The notes: generated by a model not told the origin, from the sequence alone. A stretch of 64,000 nucleotides of DNA from Selaginella tamariscina (GCA_003024785.1 PUQB01000248.1:62001-126000), one strand, 5' to 3'; positions 35,713-48,845 are shown, numbered from the stretch's first letter. Program-made: numbers and translations.

Positions 35713-37411
35713 TGTCATAGTTTTTACTATGACTCCTCTTTACTTTGGACGTTGACTGTTGTTACCTACTGTACTATGTTGACAAGCCCTAGATGTAGTG
35801 AGAAACAGCCCGCTTAGTGCACTTAGGTGTTTGGGGTAGTCCGGCCGGCTGTCCTTAGATATCTCGAGAAACTCTAAGCGAAGGTAGCACTTACCTTCTA
35901 GAAAACTCTTACCCTCGTTTTCCATGTCCCGGTTGGATTAATGGCTAGTTCCGGTGAGTTCGGCATGTCGGATATGCTTAGAAATACCCCCAGGTTTGAC
36001 AGGTTAGGTTTAGGGGTTGATGGATAACTCACCAAGTATGTTCCCTCTGGGAATGAGATTTCAGTGCTAGCCCACTTATGTAAACAGGAAAACAGGGGGG
36101 GGGCCTCTGTCACATAAATAAGGTAGTATATAGGAGTGAGGGTTCCTGGGTTCATGACTGAGCTCGTTACTCTTCTCCCGTGCAAGCTCTAGCTTGTGTT
36201 GTCAAGGCACAACCCTCTGTTGTGCCGCCCTAACTTCCAGATGCCAGGGGTACGTCCCACCTTCGGGGTAGCTTACCCTTAACGTTGGCGAATCCATGCA
36301 TGGGAGGTCTTGTCGGAATGCACGTTCCAAGAGGCAGAGGTTGAGGCTTGTCTCCAGCCTCCTCCTCCACGTCAAGCTAGGTGTAGCACTCACAGCCAAG
36401 TAAGGCACATCCGTGTCCTTGTCCAACTGTGGGCGTGGGATCTTGTTTGATAGGTTCACAGTACCATTTCCTGAGGGTTCATTGAGGGGTTCTAGAGTTG
36501 GCATTTAGGAGCCACGTTTGTGGTACTTGGTGCAACTCTTGAATCTAAGGGCTATGGCATGATAGCCCACATCGGGGAAGGCAGTGTCACATGGAGATGT
36601 GACACTGGGCTAAATGTCACATGGTACAACGCCTGAGGCACGCCCTTTGGGGTGTGTCATGGTTTGTCGCCAAGGGGTTGGATACTCTAGCCAATAGGCA
36701 TGCTTGTGTTTGCACTAGGGTGCTAAGCCTTGGGCATCTGCTCTAGGGAGGCTAGGTCTCGTAACTAGGTGTGCTTTGGCACACTTGGCTAGGGGAGTGT
36801 TCTCCTTGGAATCCAGAGGTTAACAACCTAAGCTCATTAGCAGAAGCCCTTTCATGAGGCACTTGCAAGGTCATGTGCTTAGGGTTATCCCAAACCTAGC
36901 CTTAGGGAGTTTGCTTAGCAGACACTCGTGTTCGCCTACGGCGCACACTCGTGTCCTCATAAGTACTAGCTCTAGGTCTAGGGTATAACTTAGCCACTCA
37001 AACCCTTAGGGGTTAGTCGTGGTTCAGGGTACCCCTTGTCGCCCTAAAGGGTTGTACTCCCGGATGAGGGTGATTCCTCAAGGGGTAAGTGACGATGCCT
37101 TAGCTCTGTCTAGGGGTATGTGTGGAACACATGTCTCCTTGATGGGGGTTAGGGCATGAGCCTGTCTAGGTCTTCTAGGGCAAGACCCTAAGTCAACTAG
37201 GGTTATCCCTCAAGGGTTTTGGGGTAGACACTCTAGGGAGACTTAGGCTAAACCCTAAGTCTCCTGTCCACTTGGGCATTAGAGTCTAACCCTAGGGGTC
37301 ATTGGGGTTGTTCTGGAAACTTAGCGTTGCTCACACAGGGTGATGACGCCAAATGGCCACCTGGCAGCCATGTGTCGCCACGTGTTAGCCCTTTGGGTTA
37401 AAACTCTGACA
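35713..37411 (+). repeat. 5' LTR of the LARD-like element
   Basis: About 1.7 kb, GC-richer than the surroundings and dense in CCTAG/CTTAGG motifs. It is closely matched by 41203-42894, with scattered small differences. Confidence 0.85.
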
Positions 37412-40400
37412 ATTGGTATCAAAGCCATTCTCTGTGGTCAGCAGGACTGCCTAAGTTGTAGTGTGTTTCAGGGTTTAGTTAGTTCTAAATTTTTGAAGTA
37501 CTCTATCACTTTTGGCTAACGTCTGAATTCTGCGCGGAGAGTTGGTCCTGAGATCTATAACTCTTCAAAGAACATCTACTTATAAGTGGGTGTGGGTTAT
37601 GGACTCCAATGTCGAGGGTAGCACTCGGAAGGCAACTTCCAAGTTGCATGCCAGGTTACGTTTTCTCTAGGTTACTTGACCTTAAGGTTGTCCAGGTTAC
37701 TTTACCATATGTTTTCACACAGGACGTGGCATGTTAGTTTGTTCTGGCTTAGAAACTAAGTCTTGTGAAGTGGATCATGTGATATGCTAAGCTTACCCAT
37801 TATTGAAAATTTTTCTTTTTCTTTAAGGTGTTTGAATTTGGGATAACACATGATTTGGAAACAGACAGTGTTCTTTGAGTTTTGGCTTATGTCAAGATTC
37901 AATATCGGATCCAACTGTAGTGTTCAAACGGGGAAAGACTTATGTTCAGAAGTGCATCTTTGACTTCGGGGAAGGGGCATATTCAAACATAAGAGTGAAC
38001 ACTACATTTTGACATAAAAGTGTAAATAAGCTCTCATTATAGTGCATGTTTCCGAGAGTAAACTCTAGAAGCAACTATGGTGTTGAACTTGTAATACAAC
38101 AAAATGTCAAATATTAACATATGATGAATATGTTAAGCAGTTGGTTCGAAGATCCAATGTAATCAAAGTATTGTCCGATGGACATAATACTTTGATGACG
38201 CTAGCTGCAAGTAACATTAGGTGAAATAGTTTACTAAGTTCAAGTCGTCTGAGTTTGAACAAAGTACAACTTGAAACCTTAGTTGGTTGTAGGCGTGCAC
38301 TTTATATTCAAGTTAGCTAACTCGGCTAACTTGATTATGAAGTTATCTCATGTGGGATCTTAAGAATGGATAGAATAATATATTTTGGCAGTAGACGGAT
38401 TTAATGTTGCATCCCTATCAATGCAACTTTTGGGATAGATGGCATGATCTATCAGAAAGAGTAATGTTGGAAACATACGTTTACATTTTTAATTTACTGA
38501 GTAATGAAGAACTTGCATAGTGAAGGCGTTCGGCGCACACTTGTGTAATTTCATTATTAACTCTTTAATCTTGGAAACTGTAATGTTGTTTGCAATGTGA
38601 GGAGAAGTTCTTGAACAAGGGTGATTCCTTGGTTAAGAAGAGCATGATTTGGAATTCTCCACTTTGTTTATTAACTAAGTAAGGAAACTTGCTAAGTTTG
38701 ATAACTTATGTTGAGAATTACCAATGAGCTAGTAACAGTTGGATTTCCATTGGAGGTTTAAGTGTATGTACCTCCTCAGAGAGTCGGTATTCGATGAGGA
38801 TCAGAAGTTGGTATTGTTTTTCAATAACGATTTCATTTTAGAGTCGAATATGATTATTCAAAAGACGGTTTCTTGACTTTGCATCATGGTCGCAAATGTG
38901 GGCACTTAAAGAACAAATAAAGTATGTATCTTCAATCTTTCGGAATATTGAAAAATAGAACTATTATTGACTCAAGGTTTGATTGTATTCCTTGGGTTAG
39001 TTGTTAGTTTTATCTCAAGGTTTGATGGTGTTCCTTGAGTTGGTTCAATATTCTTGAAAGTATGATATTGTGTAGCGGGATTAGCTCAAGAAGATGGTGT
39101 CCCTTCTTGATGATTGTAGTTCAAGGTTCGTCCAATATCCAGTTCGAGAATATGAGGTTTCCTATCACCTCATCTGTTGAGATATTTATATTCTAAACTT
39201 TGGCAGAATTTGTGACAATTTTTTTCAAGATTGATTATAAATGACTTGTTAAAGTATAATATGATATCTCTTCAATATTGAGTTTGGAGCACTCAATATC
39301 AAACTTGGTTATGATCACATGAGGTGGCCGTAATCATATAATATAAAGACTCAAGTGGATTTGAGTCTGACACTTTGGTAAGGCACTACCTTAATGTTAT
39401 AACTTGAAACGTGTTTTCAAGTTAGTTGAGAAATGAGACATTTCTCAATACATTGCTTGAGGGGCAATGTGACACTTTCTGGATTGCTAGGTGTCTAAAG
39501 TGAATAATGTATCTTAGTTTAATGTACTGAACTAGATATTTTATTCATGTTTGGGGAGATCTATTGAATTATAAGGTATGACTAAAACATGAAGTTGATC
39601 TAACACTTCAGTGTTATGATAACATTTATGTGGAGGTTTATATCTTACTAAATCAATTAGATGAACCAGACACTAGTTCATGATTCCTCTTAGTCTCTGA
39701 ACAAAGTTCCTCGAAATACTGTTGTAACATTATATTTCCGTCTCAAAATTGAAGTTCGGTTCATGTAAACTAAAACCATATCTATAATGTAGTTGTAGCA
39801 TTTCGATAAATTGATATAATTGTAAGTTTATATTCACTAGTATAACAACTAGTTGATAAGTTTAGGATTTGAACGTTAAAACGATCATTATCCATTCGAG
39901 TATCAATATCAAATTGCGACTATTTATAGAATAAGGATTAGTTTTAAAAGATGTTTATCAAAAACACTAGTTGCTTCAGTTAGTGAAATGCTATACTTCG
40001 GTATAGTGTTGAAAAATTTTACGAAATAAGTTTAAGAGTTGGAAATAAATATAATGTTATGAAGGCGTACAGTATTACGAGTTCAGGAGACTCTTATCGT
40101 GAAAATTAAATTTTAAAATTCTGTATTTTGAACTTAGTACGATAAGGAGTTAGGAATTATTGAATGGCACCTAGTATGTTGTGCTCTTTGGAGAATGAGT
40201 ATAATGAGGACTAATTAAGACAAAGATTGTTGATTGAGGCATTAGAGATGGGTTGAATTTCCTGGTTTCCACATTGGTTTATGAGAAAGGTATGTTAGCT
40301 TCTCTGGTCCCTGAACTGGTCGGTGTTATGAAAGAGTACAAAGTTGATTGTGAAAGATGAATGGTAGTGCTATCACACTTGGTTGCAAATTTGACTGAAT

Positions 40401-41202
40401 TTGATTCCTATCGGGAATAAATTTATGTTAATAACACACCAAGTGGATGGCAGGTTGGCAAGACCTTGTTGTATACATGTGTACAGCCATGCGCCTCTAT
40501 GATCGCCTCTGGCTAGATTAATATGTTTACAAAGAACAGGGTTTTACGAATTGTACTCTTGTATCGGAAAAGAACTTGATTCCGATAAAAGTCTCATACT
40601 TAGTCTGGTGTAACTATATACTAACGAGAGATAGGTATAGTAGCAGACCCTTATGAAAAGGGGTAATGAGAAACACCGAGGGATGTAGAGATGTAAGCTA
40701 TAATATCCTAACATGTGGGACCATTGGAAAATCAAAAGAAATGCGAAGGTGTTTGGTCAAGCATTTGAGAAGTGCTTGTTGTGTGTTAGACGACAGAGGT
40801 CGTCAACAGCATTTAATATAAGGAATAAAGCAAGTCTTTATTTCTTATTAACCAAGGGGCCGGCAACAACACTAACTAGAGGCCTCCAATATAAATTCTA
40901 GTTAAGTAAAGAAATTAACCAGTGTTGTGTGCGTCGGGTGACAGACTTTGCAGACGTGCAAAAGGTCTCCAAGTGACTTCATGTCACAGGTGGTGCCTCC
41001 GGCAGCTGGGTTTACAACTCAGTGAACGACAGTTCTGAAGTACTTGGTTTCGCATAATGCAAGGGGGGTAATAAAACTTATGTGAACTTTTGGCTGACTC
41101 CACATAGAGTGATATGTTAGTTTTGGTTAATTTTTTCTAACATTATCTAGTCTTGGAGTTGGACGTCAATGAGGACGTTGACATTTTCAAAGGCGGGGAG
41201 TG

Positions 41203-42894
41203 TGTCATAGTTTTTACTATGACTCCTCTTTACTTTGGACGTTGACTGTTGTTACCTACTGTACTATGTTGACAAGCCCTAGATGTAGTGAGAAACAGCC
41301 CCGCTTAGTGCACTTAGGTGTTTAGGGGTAGTCCGGCCGGCTGTCCTTAGATATCTCGAGAAACTCTAAGCGAAGGTAGCACTTACCTTCTAGAAAACTC
41401 TTACCTCGTTTTCCGTGTCCCGGTTGGATTAATGGCTAGTTCCGGTGAGTTCGGCATGTCGGATATGCTTAAAATACCCCCAGGTTTGACAGGTTAGGGT
41501 TTAGGGGTTGATGGATAACTCACCAAGTATGTTCCCTCTGGGAATGAGATTTCAGTGCTAGCCCACTTATGTAAACAGGAAAACAGGGGGGGGGCTTTGT
41601 CACATAAATAAGGTAGTATAGGAGTGAGGGTTCCTGGGTTCATGACTGAGCTCGTTACTCTTCTCCGGTGCAAGCTCTAGCTTGTGTCATCAAGGCACAA
41701 CCCTCTATTGTGCCGCCCTAACTTCCAGATGCCAGGGGTACGTCCCACCTTCGGGTAGCTTACCCTTAACGTTGGCGAATCCATGCCTGGGAGGTCTTGT
41801 CGGAATGCACGTTTCAAGAGGCAGAGGTTGAGGCTTGTCTCCAGCCTTCTCCTCCACGTCAAGCTAGGTGTAGCACTCACAGCCAAGCAAGGCACATCCG
41901 TGTCCTTGTCCAACTGTGGGCGTGGGATCTTGTTTGATAGGTTCACAGTTACCAATTCCTGAGGGTTCATTGAGGGGTTCTAGAGTTGGCATTTAGGAGC
42001 CACGTTTGTGGTACTTGGTGCAACTCTTGAATCTAAGGGCTATGGCATGATAGCCCACATCGGAAGGCAGTGTCACATGGAGATGTGACACTGGCTAAAT
42101 GTCACATGGTACAACGCCTGAGGCACGCCCTTTGGGGTTATGTTATGGGCTTTGTCGCCAAGGGTTGGATACTCTAGCATAGGCATGCTTGTGTTGCACT
42201 AGGGTGCTAAGCCTTGGGCATCTGCTCTAGGGAGGTAGGTCTCGTAACTAGGTGTGCTTTGGCACACTTGGCTAGGGGAGTGTTCTCCTTGGAATTCAAG
42301 GTTGAACAACTAAGCTCATTAGCAGAAGCCCTTTCGTGAGGCACTTGCAAGGTCATGTGCTTAGGGTTATCCCAAACCTAGCCTTAGGGAGTTTGCTTAG
42401 CAGACACTCGTGTTCGCCTACGGCGCACACTCATGTCCTCATTAAGTACTAGCCCTAGGTCTAGGGTATAACTTGCCACTCAAACCCTTAGGGGTTAGTC
42501 GTGGTTCAGGGTACCCCTTGTCGCCCTAAAGGGTTGTACTCCCGGATGAGGGTGATTCCTCAAGGGGTAAGTGACATGCCTTAGCTCTGTCTAGGGGTAT
42601 GTGTGGAAACACATGTCTCCTTGATGGGGGTTAGGGCATGAGCCTGTCTAGGTCTTCTAGGGCAAGACCCTAAGTCAACTAGGGTTATCCCTCAAGGGTT
42701 TTGGGGGTAGACACTCTAGGGAGACTTAGCTAAACCCTAAGTCTCCTGTCCACTTGGGCATTAGAGTCTAACCCTAGGGGTCATTGGGGTTGTTCTGGGA
42801 AACTTAGCGTTGCTCACACAGAGTGATGACGCCAAATGGCCACCTGGCAGCCACGTGTCGCCACGTGTTAGCCCTTTGGGTTAAAACTCTGACA
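41203..42894 (+). repeat. 3' LTR of the LARD-like element
   Basis: About 1.69 kb, preceded by a purine tract and followed by the TTCTT target duplication. Confidence 0.85.
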
Positions 42895-44245
42895 TTCTTT
42901 CTGCGACCCCATTATGTTGAGGTGTATATGGTTCGGTGAGTTGGCGTTGAATCCCAGAAGTGGAAACATAACTAATTGAAATTGCGATTCACAAATTCAC
43001 CGCCATTATCAGTCCTCAACTTTTTGATCCGGCAACCAGTTTGGTTCTCCACCAATGCTTTTCATTCTATAAAGCAATCCAAAACTTCAAATTTAGTTTC
43101 AAGAAATAAACCCAAGTTTTTCGACTAAGATCATCTGTAAAGGTTGGGAAATACTTAGCCTTGTTAAAAATGGAACACGGATTGGGCCACAGACGTCAGT
43201 ATGGACAAGCTCCAACAGTTCATGTGCCCTACTCCCGATTGTTTTGAATGGTTGGCGATGATGCTTGCCAAGAGCACATGCCTCACATGGAGAAAAGTCA
43301 AATCGTTAGATACGTTCAACCATTTACCATTGGTCTCAAACTTTCAATCCCGAAAATTGAGCAATGACCTAGTCGCTTGTGCCAAAGGTCACAACTACCT
43401 TGCCAACTAAAGCAGAATTAAGGAATTGGTTGACACTTTGTCCTTAAGATGGTACAAATTTCCTTTCCTGGGTGCTACGGCAACCACGTTGTAGAATACT
43501 TCTTTGAATAATACAAGTTATATCGTTAAAAACGACCGTATTATCCATATCAGTTATTTTAGCAACAAAAAGTAAATCTTTGTGTAAGGAAGGAGCAAAC
43601 ATTACCCAGCGAGTGTGAGATCCCTTCAGATGTGTGAATGCTGATTTCACCGATTCCAATGCATGTGATGCTCACATTGTCTCCCAGTTGAACTGCATGT
43701 TGGCCAAGACAGTCACGATACTTAACATAATGACCCTTATGCCAAGTCAGGTGAGTAGTAGCACCAAGAATCTATCACAAAAGAGCCTTTTACCATTGTG
43801 TTGTTGCAAGTTTTGATTTTGATCTCAACAACACAAGCCTCCTCAAGTAGGCATCCATAGTTAGCTGATGACTTCCTAGACTTGATCTCCTCCAAAATTA
43901 CTTCTTTCTTCGTTTTTTACCCAACTCTTTTCACTCCCTTTGAAGCAACTCATGCAGGTTGAGAAGGTTTAACTTAGCCGTGCAATACTTGCCGTTAAGG
44001 AGGAGATAATCATGCAAAGATGTGCGAATTGGCAGCTCAAATTCTGATCAAGCCTTGTTTGCAGGAACTTCTAACAAATTGCAAGGCAGAAAAAGAACAA
44101 GGGAAAATCAGAAGGAGAGTTGAACACGTCCAAGCTGAAGGAGAATGGGAAGGATAAGAAAAAGAAAAATTATGGTTACTGTAACAAAGGTAACCATGAT
44201 GAGAGTGAATGCAGATTGAAGATGAAATATTGAATAAATAATTCT

Positions 44246-45342
44246 GCTTGCAAATCTTGAAGCGGAACAAAATCTATCAAGAAGGAGGTCTTTTGGACGA
44301 GTCACCTTCAAATGCTAAGATTTTCATATGTGGAGACACTGGAGTTGGGAAGACAACTATTCGGAAGAACCTTACCAGAAGGGTTGGGATCCCCAGCATT
44401 TTCCAGTCATCAAAGTCGACTTATGGAATAAAGCTTCAAGCTTTATGCTTTACACATAAGAAGTTGATCGTGTGTGACTTAGCTGGCCAATCTGAGTACC
44501 ATGCATTTCATCATTACTTTGTAAGAGGCATCAAATACTGGCTGAGATTCATTGTTGCACATCGTTCCTTGTCCGACCAGAGGCCAAGAGTATTGAAACT
44601 TCTCAATTACTTTCCCGCTAGCCAGAGACCCACAAGGACAACGATGAAAGAATTCGCATGGATCCGATGTAGAGCCGTAATCCAAGAGTACTCACAGTGC
44701 ATTGACTTTGGAGATACAGAAAGCATTAGTGTATATGGAATTGTGGCTAACAAAGGAGAATTGGAAAAAGCCTTGGAAGGAGTGTTGGAGAAGAGACCAA
44801 AAGTTCCATCAGTTTGCAATCACATCATGAATCAGTTGAATGCTACACAGCAACCCAAGGTGGTGTCACTTGAGATGTTTAGGGACATGTACAACATGAG
44901 AAACTTGGAGGACAATCGGTTTAAGGCATGTCTCATGCATCTTCACGATAGTGGAGAACTGGTCTACTTGAAGATGACACCAGACGAGACACAACAGTTG
45001 TTATCCTGGATGTTCAGTGGTTCTTGCAAGATGTTATTGGTCTTTTTCTGCCTCGGTTAGGAAGGAACTCGAATGACCCACGACCTCTGGCAGTGTATTC
45101 CATCACGAGTGTTCTCGCAACCAGGTGTGAAGAAAGTCACATTCCTTACATACTGTCTTCACTTCAGAAGCTAGGTGTGGTGCTACTAAACCAGGAGGAA
45201 ACTCAAGTTAGGATCTTGCCTTTGTTGAAAGAAACTCTCCAGCAATGGGAGCAAGAACGTGGGAGGCCCGAGTTCAGCAGTTACTGTTTCTGGGGAAGGA
45301 GATTCGATTGCAAACACTCTGAGACAACAATTCTGCTTGTAC
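44246..45342 (+). pseudogene. LRR-Roc-COR gene, copy B, 3' part
   Basis: Resumes copy B right after the LTR stack at CTGCTTGCAAATCTTGAAG. It encodes the Roc domain (P-loop GDTGVGKTT, near 44331; DLAGQ, near 44476) and COR (KACLMHLHDSGELVY). It keeps the base missing from copy A after the P-loop, so 44248-45060 is one open frame, but it lacks a stretch of Roc (SDKDLFLLVCRAPT in copy A). It ends abruptly at ACAACAATTCTG, where the inverted-arm element begins, so the C-terminal third is absent. Confidence 0.8.
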
Positions 45343-45830
45343 CAATAAATTCCCGATCATTATATACATTGTACCATTAAACCCTGACGCGCCAAAGGCT
45401 TAACCTAATCCTATTACAAAATTAGTTTTGAAGTTCTTCTGTAATCATTATAAAAAAAAGATTCACTTTGGCATATTTTATAAACAATTTCACATTATAT
45501 TTAAATTCAATATATTTTTCACAGTGCGTCTAACGTGCGCGTTGCTCGTTGACGTACATGTTACACGTCCCCATCAGCCTGTTAGACGACCATGTCAACA
45601 CATGTTGCATCATTGTAAATCAAAATCTATGTATTGGCAAGCGAAATATAAAAAATTTGTATATACATCATCACCGAGGGTGTTGTCCTCAACTTTGATG
45701 TGAATAACATATAAATATTTAATTTGCACCCATGTGAAGCCCACGTGAATAGCATATAATACCCCGTTTGCATATTGTTATAAATAATATAACGATATAC
45801 TTACATTGGATCTAAACAAATTTTTATCAC
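45343..45830 (+). repeat. Left long inverted arm
   Basis: About 490 bp, no genes. It begins exactly where ROCO copy B is cut, and matches 48293-48845 in reverse with small indels. Confidence 0.7.
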
Positions 45831-45869
45831 CATCCGTGTGAATCCTTTTAAAACCGTCGGCACTCAATA

Positions 45870-47545
45870 TGTCTGACTTGGCTGACAGTTGTAGCCACAA
45901 TTCCATATACACTAATGCTTTCTGTTCCCCAAAGTCAATGCACTGCGAGTACTCTTGGATTACTGCTCTACATCGGATCAATGCGAGCTCTTCCATCGTT
46001 GTACTTGTGGTCGGCTCTGTAGGGGAAAGTAATTGAGAAGTATCAATACTCTTGGCCTCTGGTCGGACAAGGAACGATGTGCAACAATGAATCTCAGCCA
46101 GTATTTGAGTTGTTTTTCTAGCTCTGCTGGATCGTCTGCAGCTGTGGAGCCTTACAAACGAGGAGAAACAAATCTTTATCACTGCCTCTTACAAAGTAGT
46201 GATGAAATGCATGGTACTCAGATTGGCCAGCTAAGTCACACACGATCAACTTTTATCTGTAAAGCATAAAGCTTGAAGCTTTATTCCATAAGTCGACTTT
46301 GATGACTGGAAAATGCTGGGGACCCAACCCTTCTGGCAAGGTTCTTCCGAATGGTTGTCTTCCCAACTCCAGTGTCTCCACATATGAAAAGCTTAGCATT
46401 TGAAGGTGGTTAGGCCTCTTCCAAAAGACCTCCTTCTCGATAGAGTTTGTTCCGCTTCAAGATTTGCAAACAACTTTGCTGTAACACTTGAGACTTCCAC
46501 TTCAAGGTCCAATGTCACCAATGGACAATCGATATTCCTGTTCAAGAAAGCCACAAGCTTCCGTTGTTCTCCAAGCGGCACCAAATGTGTTCCACTGACA
46601 GTAAGATGTCTCAGCCTTGAAGTCGATATAGCTCGCTCAAAACGTTGCGAGCTCTCGAACAAGAACTGGACGGATAGTGTGCAATCTGAGATGCGTCAAC
46701 TTGGAACTGAGCACCGACTCCATATCGAGATGATAAGAGGTATCAAGGTGAGTGATGTGAGCTTTAGATCATCCTCGTGCAATGTTGTCTCCAACCCTTT
46801 AACAAAATCATCATCATATGAAAGATAAATGTTGCAGTTTGCTACATTTCAGGGCGTCTAGAAACTGCCTGTACAGTTTCCTCGCCCCGTGTCAACCCTT
46901 AAGCTTCGCAATGTACAGTCAGGATGCCTGAGAACATTTGCCAGATCAAGGTAACTGTTCGCCACCCATTAATTTCGAGGTCGTATATGTTACACTCTGG
47001 AGAGGTGAGATGGTTAAGAAAACCTCTTTCCGACCCTATCTCTCCTATAGAGAGCCTCCTTAGAGAAGTCATGGACACAATTGCATCAGGAGCTCGTCAT
47101 TATCCGACCACGTCGAGTTCAAGCTCCTCAATAACACACTTTGAATCCCTTAGCGCAGTGATAAAAGCCTGAGCAGCGTCTTTACTTACCCGATGCTTAG
47201 ACATCTGAGCTTGTCTAGCTCATGGAGCCAATTGAAATCCTGGACATACCCCCAATCCAGAGTGTCTCGAGATGTTTCATCCTATGTGCATATGCATACA
47301 TAAAATCAGCAGCATACCAGTTGTGCTCGTCTGGTAAATAGGCAAGGTGCTTGACTATGAGAGGAGTGCTGTCGAGATCCGTGAGATTGGGTTTCTTCAA
47401 ACATGAGCGCTACTGTTTCGTGCTTGGACAGTGCATCCTTGACAACCTCAGCTGAATTCACTTCCTACCTGTGCTCCCAAAAGATCCGATCAAAAGTGTT
47501 TCCTTGTGACAGATCGTAGAGCTCCTGGTCGGACAATGGCTCCAT
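45870..47545 (-). pseudogene. LRR-Roc-COR gene, copy C (N-terminal two-thirds)
   Basis: The ATG at 47545-47543 opens MEPLSDQELYDL as in copy A. LRR and Roc sequences follow down to about 45870, where homology stops just before COR. The MKHLETLWIG repeat (near 47260), P-loop region (near 46375) and DLAGQ region are present, but the frame is broken repeatedly, including in the C run near 47390 where copies A, B and D also lack a base. Truncated and dead. Confidence 0.75.
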
Positions 47546-48292
47546 TTGAACATGTCAAACTCTGTCTAGAGGTTTGATAAGGAAGAAAGAAAGAATAAAA
47601 AAGTCAAAATCGAGATATTCATTAGTTAATAATAATTAATAATAATGTTTTATTTAATGTTCACTCCCATAAGTATTTATTAGTTAATAATATAATGTTT
47701 TTATTCAAGATTATATGAAAAAGTATTTTAAAATAGAATATCATAATTATACAAATTGCGAAGCTTTTTAACATTGTTACACGTTATAAATTAAGTATAA
47801 TTAAAATAAGGGTTTAATTTAATAATTCTCTTTATAGTTAATTTGTTAATGAGAAAATAATAAAAATTTAAATGCAAATAACATGATTTACTAAGGTTTC
47901 AACTTACACTTCACATTTGTGATGCGCGGAACATATGTGAAGTGTAAATTTTGGCCCTATAAAGATTTTATAGAATATACCTTATATATATTTTAAAAAT
48001 CATTCAAATGGTAGGATTAGTTTAAAAGCTTAATAAAAAGCACCAAATATAATAAAGAATTTCTAATCTTGTCAAATACAAGTCAGTGCAAATTTTAGTA
48101 ACTCATATTTCTTTTATTTTTTCTAATTTATCTTTATTTTTCGTTCGAAGTCCTTATGAAGTTGCTGTCTCGTATTTATCAACATCACATGTGAAATCTT
48201 ATTAGAAGTCATAGTATTTAATTTTAAAACACTGTCCTTTATTATAATTATTTACAATATTATAATAATTACTAACATTTTCCATGGGTGAA
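47546..48292 (-). other. Upstream flank of ROCO copy C
   Basis: AT-rich, the reverse complement of the upstream block at about 4370-4900 and 19600-19920 (for example AAAGGACAGTGTTTTAAAATT read on the minus strand near 48240). No gene. Confidence 0.6.
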
Positions 48293-48845
48293 CAGTGGAT
48301 GGTGATAAAACATCGTTAGATCCAACATAGTTTTGAAGTATATCATTATATTATTTATAGCAATATGCAAACGGGCTTCACACGGGTGTAAATTAAATAT
48401 TTATATGTTATTCATATGTTCTCAAAGTCGAGAACAACACCCTCGGTGACGACATTATGTATGAATTTTATATATTTCCCTTGTCAATACATAGATTTTG
48501 ATTGAAATATAAACAACGGTGCAACATGTGTTGACACAGCCGGACGTGTAACATGTACGTTAACGAGCAACGCGCACGCTAGACGCACTGTGGAAAATAT
48601 ATTGAATTTAAATATAATGTGAAATTATTTAAAAAATATGCCAAAGTGAATCTTTCTTTTTATAATGATTATAGAAGAACTTCAAAACTGGTTTTGTAAT
48701 AAAATATAAAACAAAAAAAAAGGACATTAAATCGATTACTTTCTATATAAACATGTATGATTAGGTTAAGTCTATCACTTAAAGCATCGGGTTAATGGTC
48801 AAGCCTACTATGTATATAATGCCGGGTTTAATTTATTGGTACAAG
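48293..48845 (-). repeat. Right long inverted arm
   Basis: About 555 bp, inverted partner of 45343-45830. A short direct repeat, AAGCCTACTATGTATATAAT, occurs inside this end (near 48805) and again just across its edge (near 48843). Confidence 0.7.

Larger units (their letters stand above)
35713..42894 (+). mobile_element. Non-autonomous LTR element (LARD-like)
   Basis: Long LTRs (35713-37411 and 41203-42894) with TGTCA...TGACA ends flank a 3.8 kb interior. A primer site TGGTATCAAAGCC lies at 37414 and a purine tract (GGCGGGGAG) precedes the 3' LTR. A perfect 5-bp target duplication TTCTT (35708-35712, 42895-42899) splits the integrase region of the inverted Copia. The interior shows no gag or pol and no long ORF, as in large retrotransposon derivatives that rely on another element's proteins. 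Structurally it looks whole; the LTRs are nearly alike, so it is the youngest LTR insertion here. Strand is set by the primer site and purine tract. Confidence 0.85.
33463..44230 (-). mobile_element. Inverted Copia copy, split by a second LTR element
   Basis: From 33463 the internal part of the forward copy is repeated in reverse (RNase H, RT, integrase, then pre-integrase/gag). It is interrupted at 35712 by the element 35713-42894 and continues to about 43893. A short gag segment (about 43894-44230) then follows in forward orientation. No LTR is present at either end. The RT/RNase H part is about 1-2% different from the forward copy by eye, less than the two LTRs of the forward copy differ from each other. 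That points to a later inverted duplication rather than an independent insertion. Broken in many places; a fossil. Confidence 0.8.
45343..48845. mobile_element. Long-inverted-repeat unit carrying a ROCO fragment
   Basis: Two inverted arms start and end with CTTGTACCAATAAATT / AATTTATTGGTACAAG: left arm 45343 to about 45830, right arm about 48293-48845. They share motifs such as GATTCACTTTGGCATATTTT and GCGCGTTGCTCGTT. Between them lies ROCO copy C with its own upstream flank. Long arms bracketing host-gene sequence resemble a Pack-MULE or foldback element. No target duplication was found and no transposase is inside, so an inverted segmental duplication is the alternative. Confidence 0.5.

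Noticed and set aside
35713-42894. Telomere-like or satellite DNA, because of dense CCTAG/CTTAGG motifs
   Set aside because: The motifs are irregular and confined to the LTRs. LTR ends, primer site, purine tract and 5-bp target duplication explain the region.
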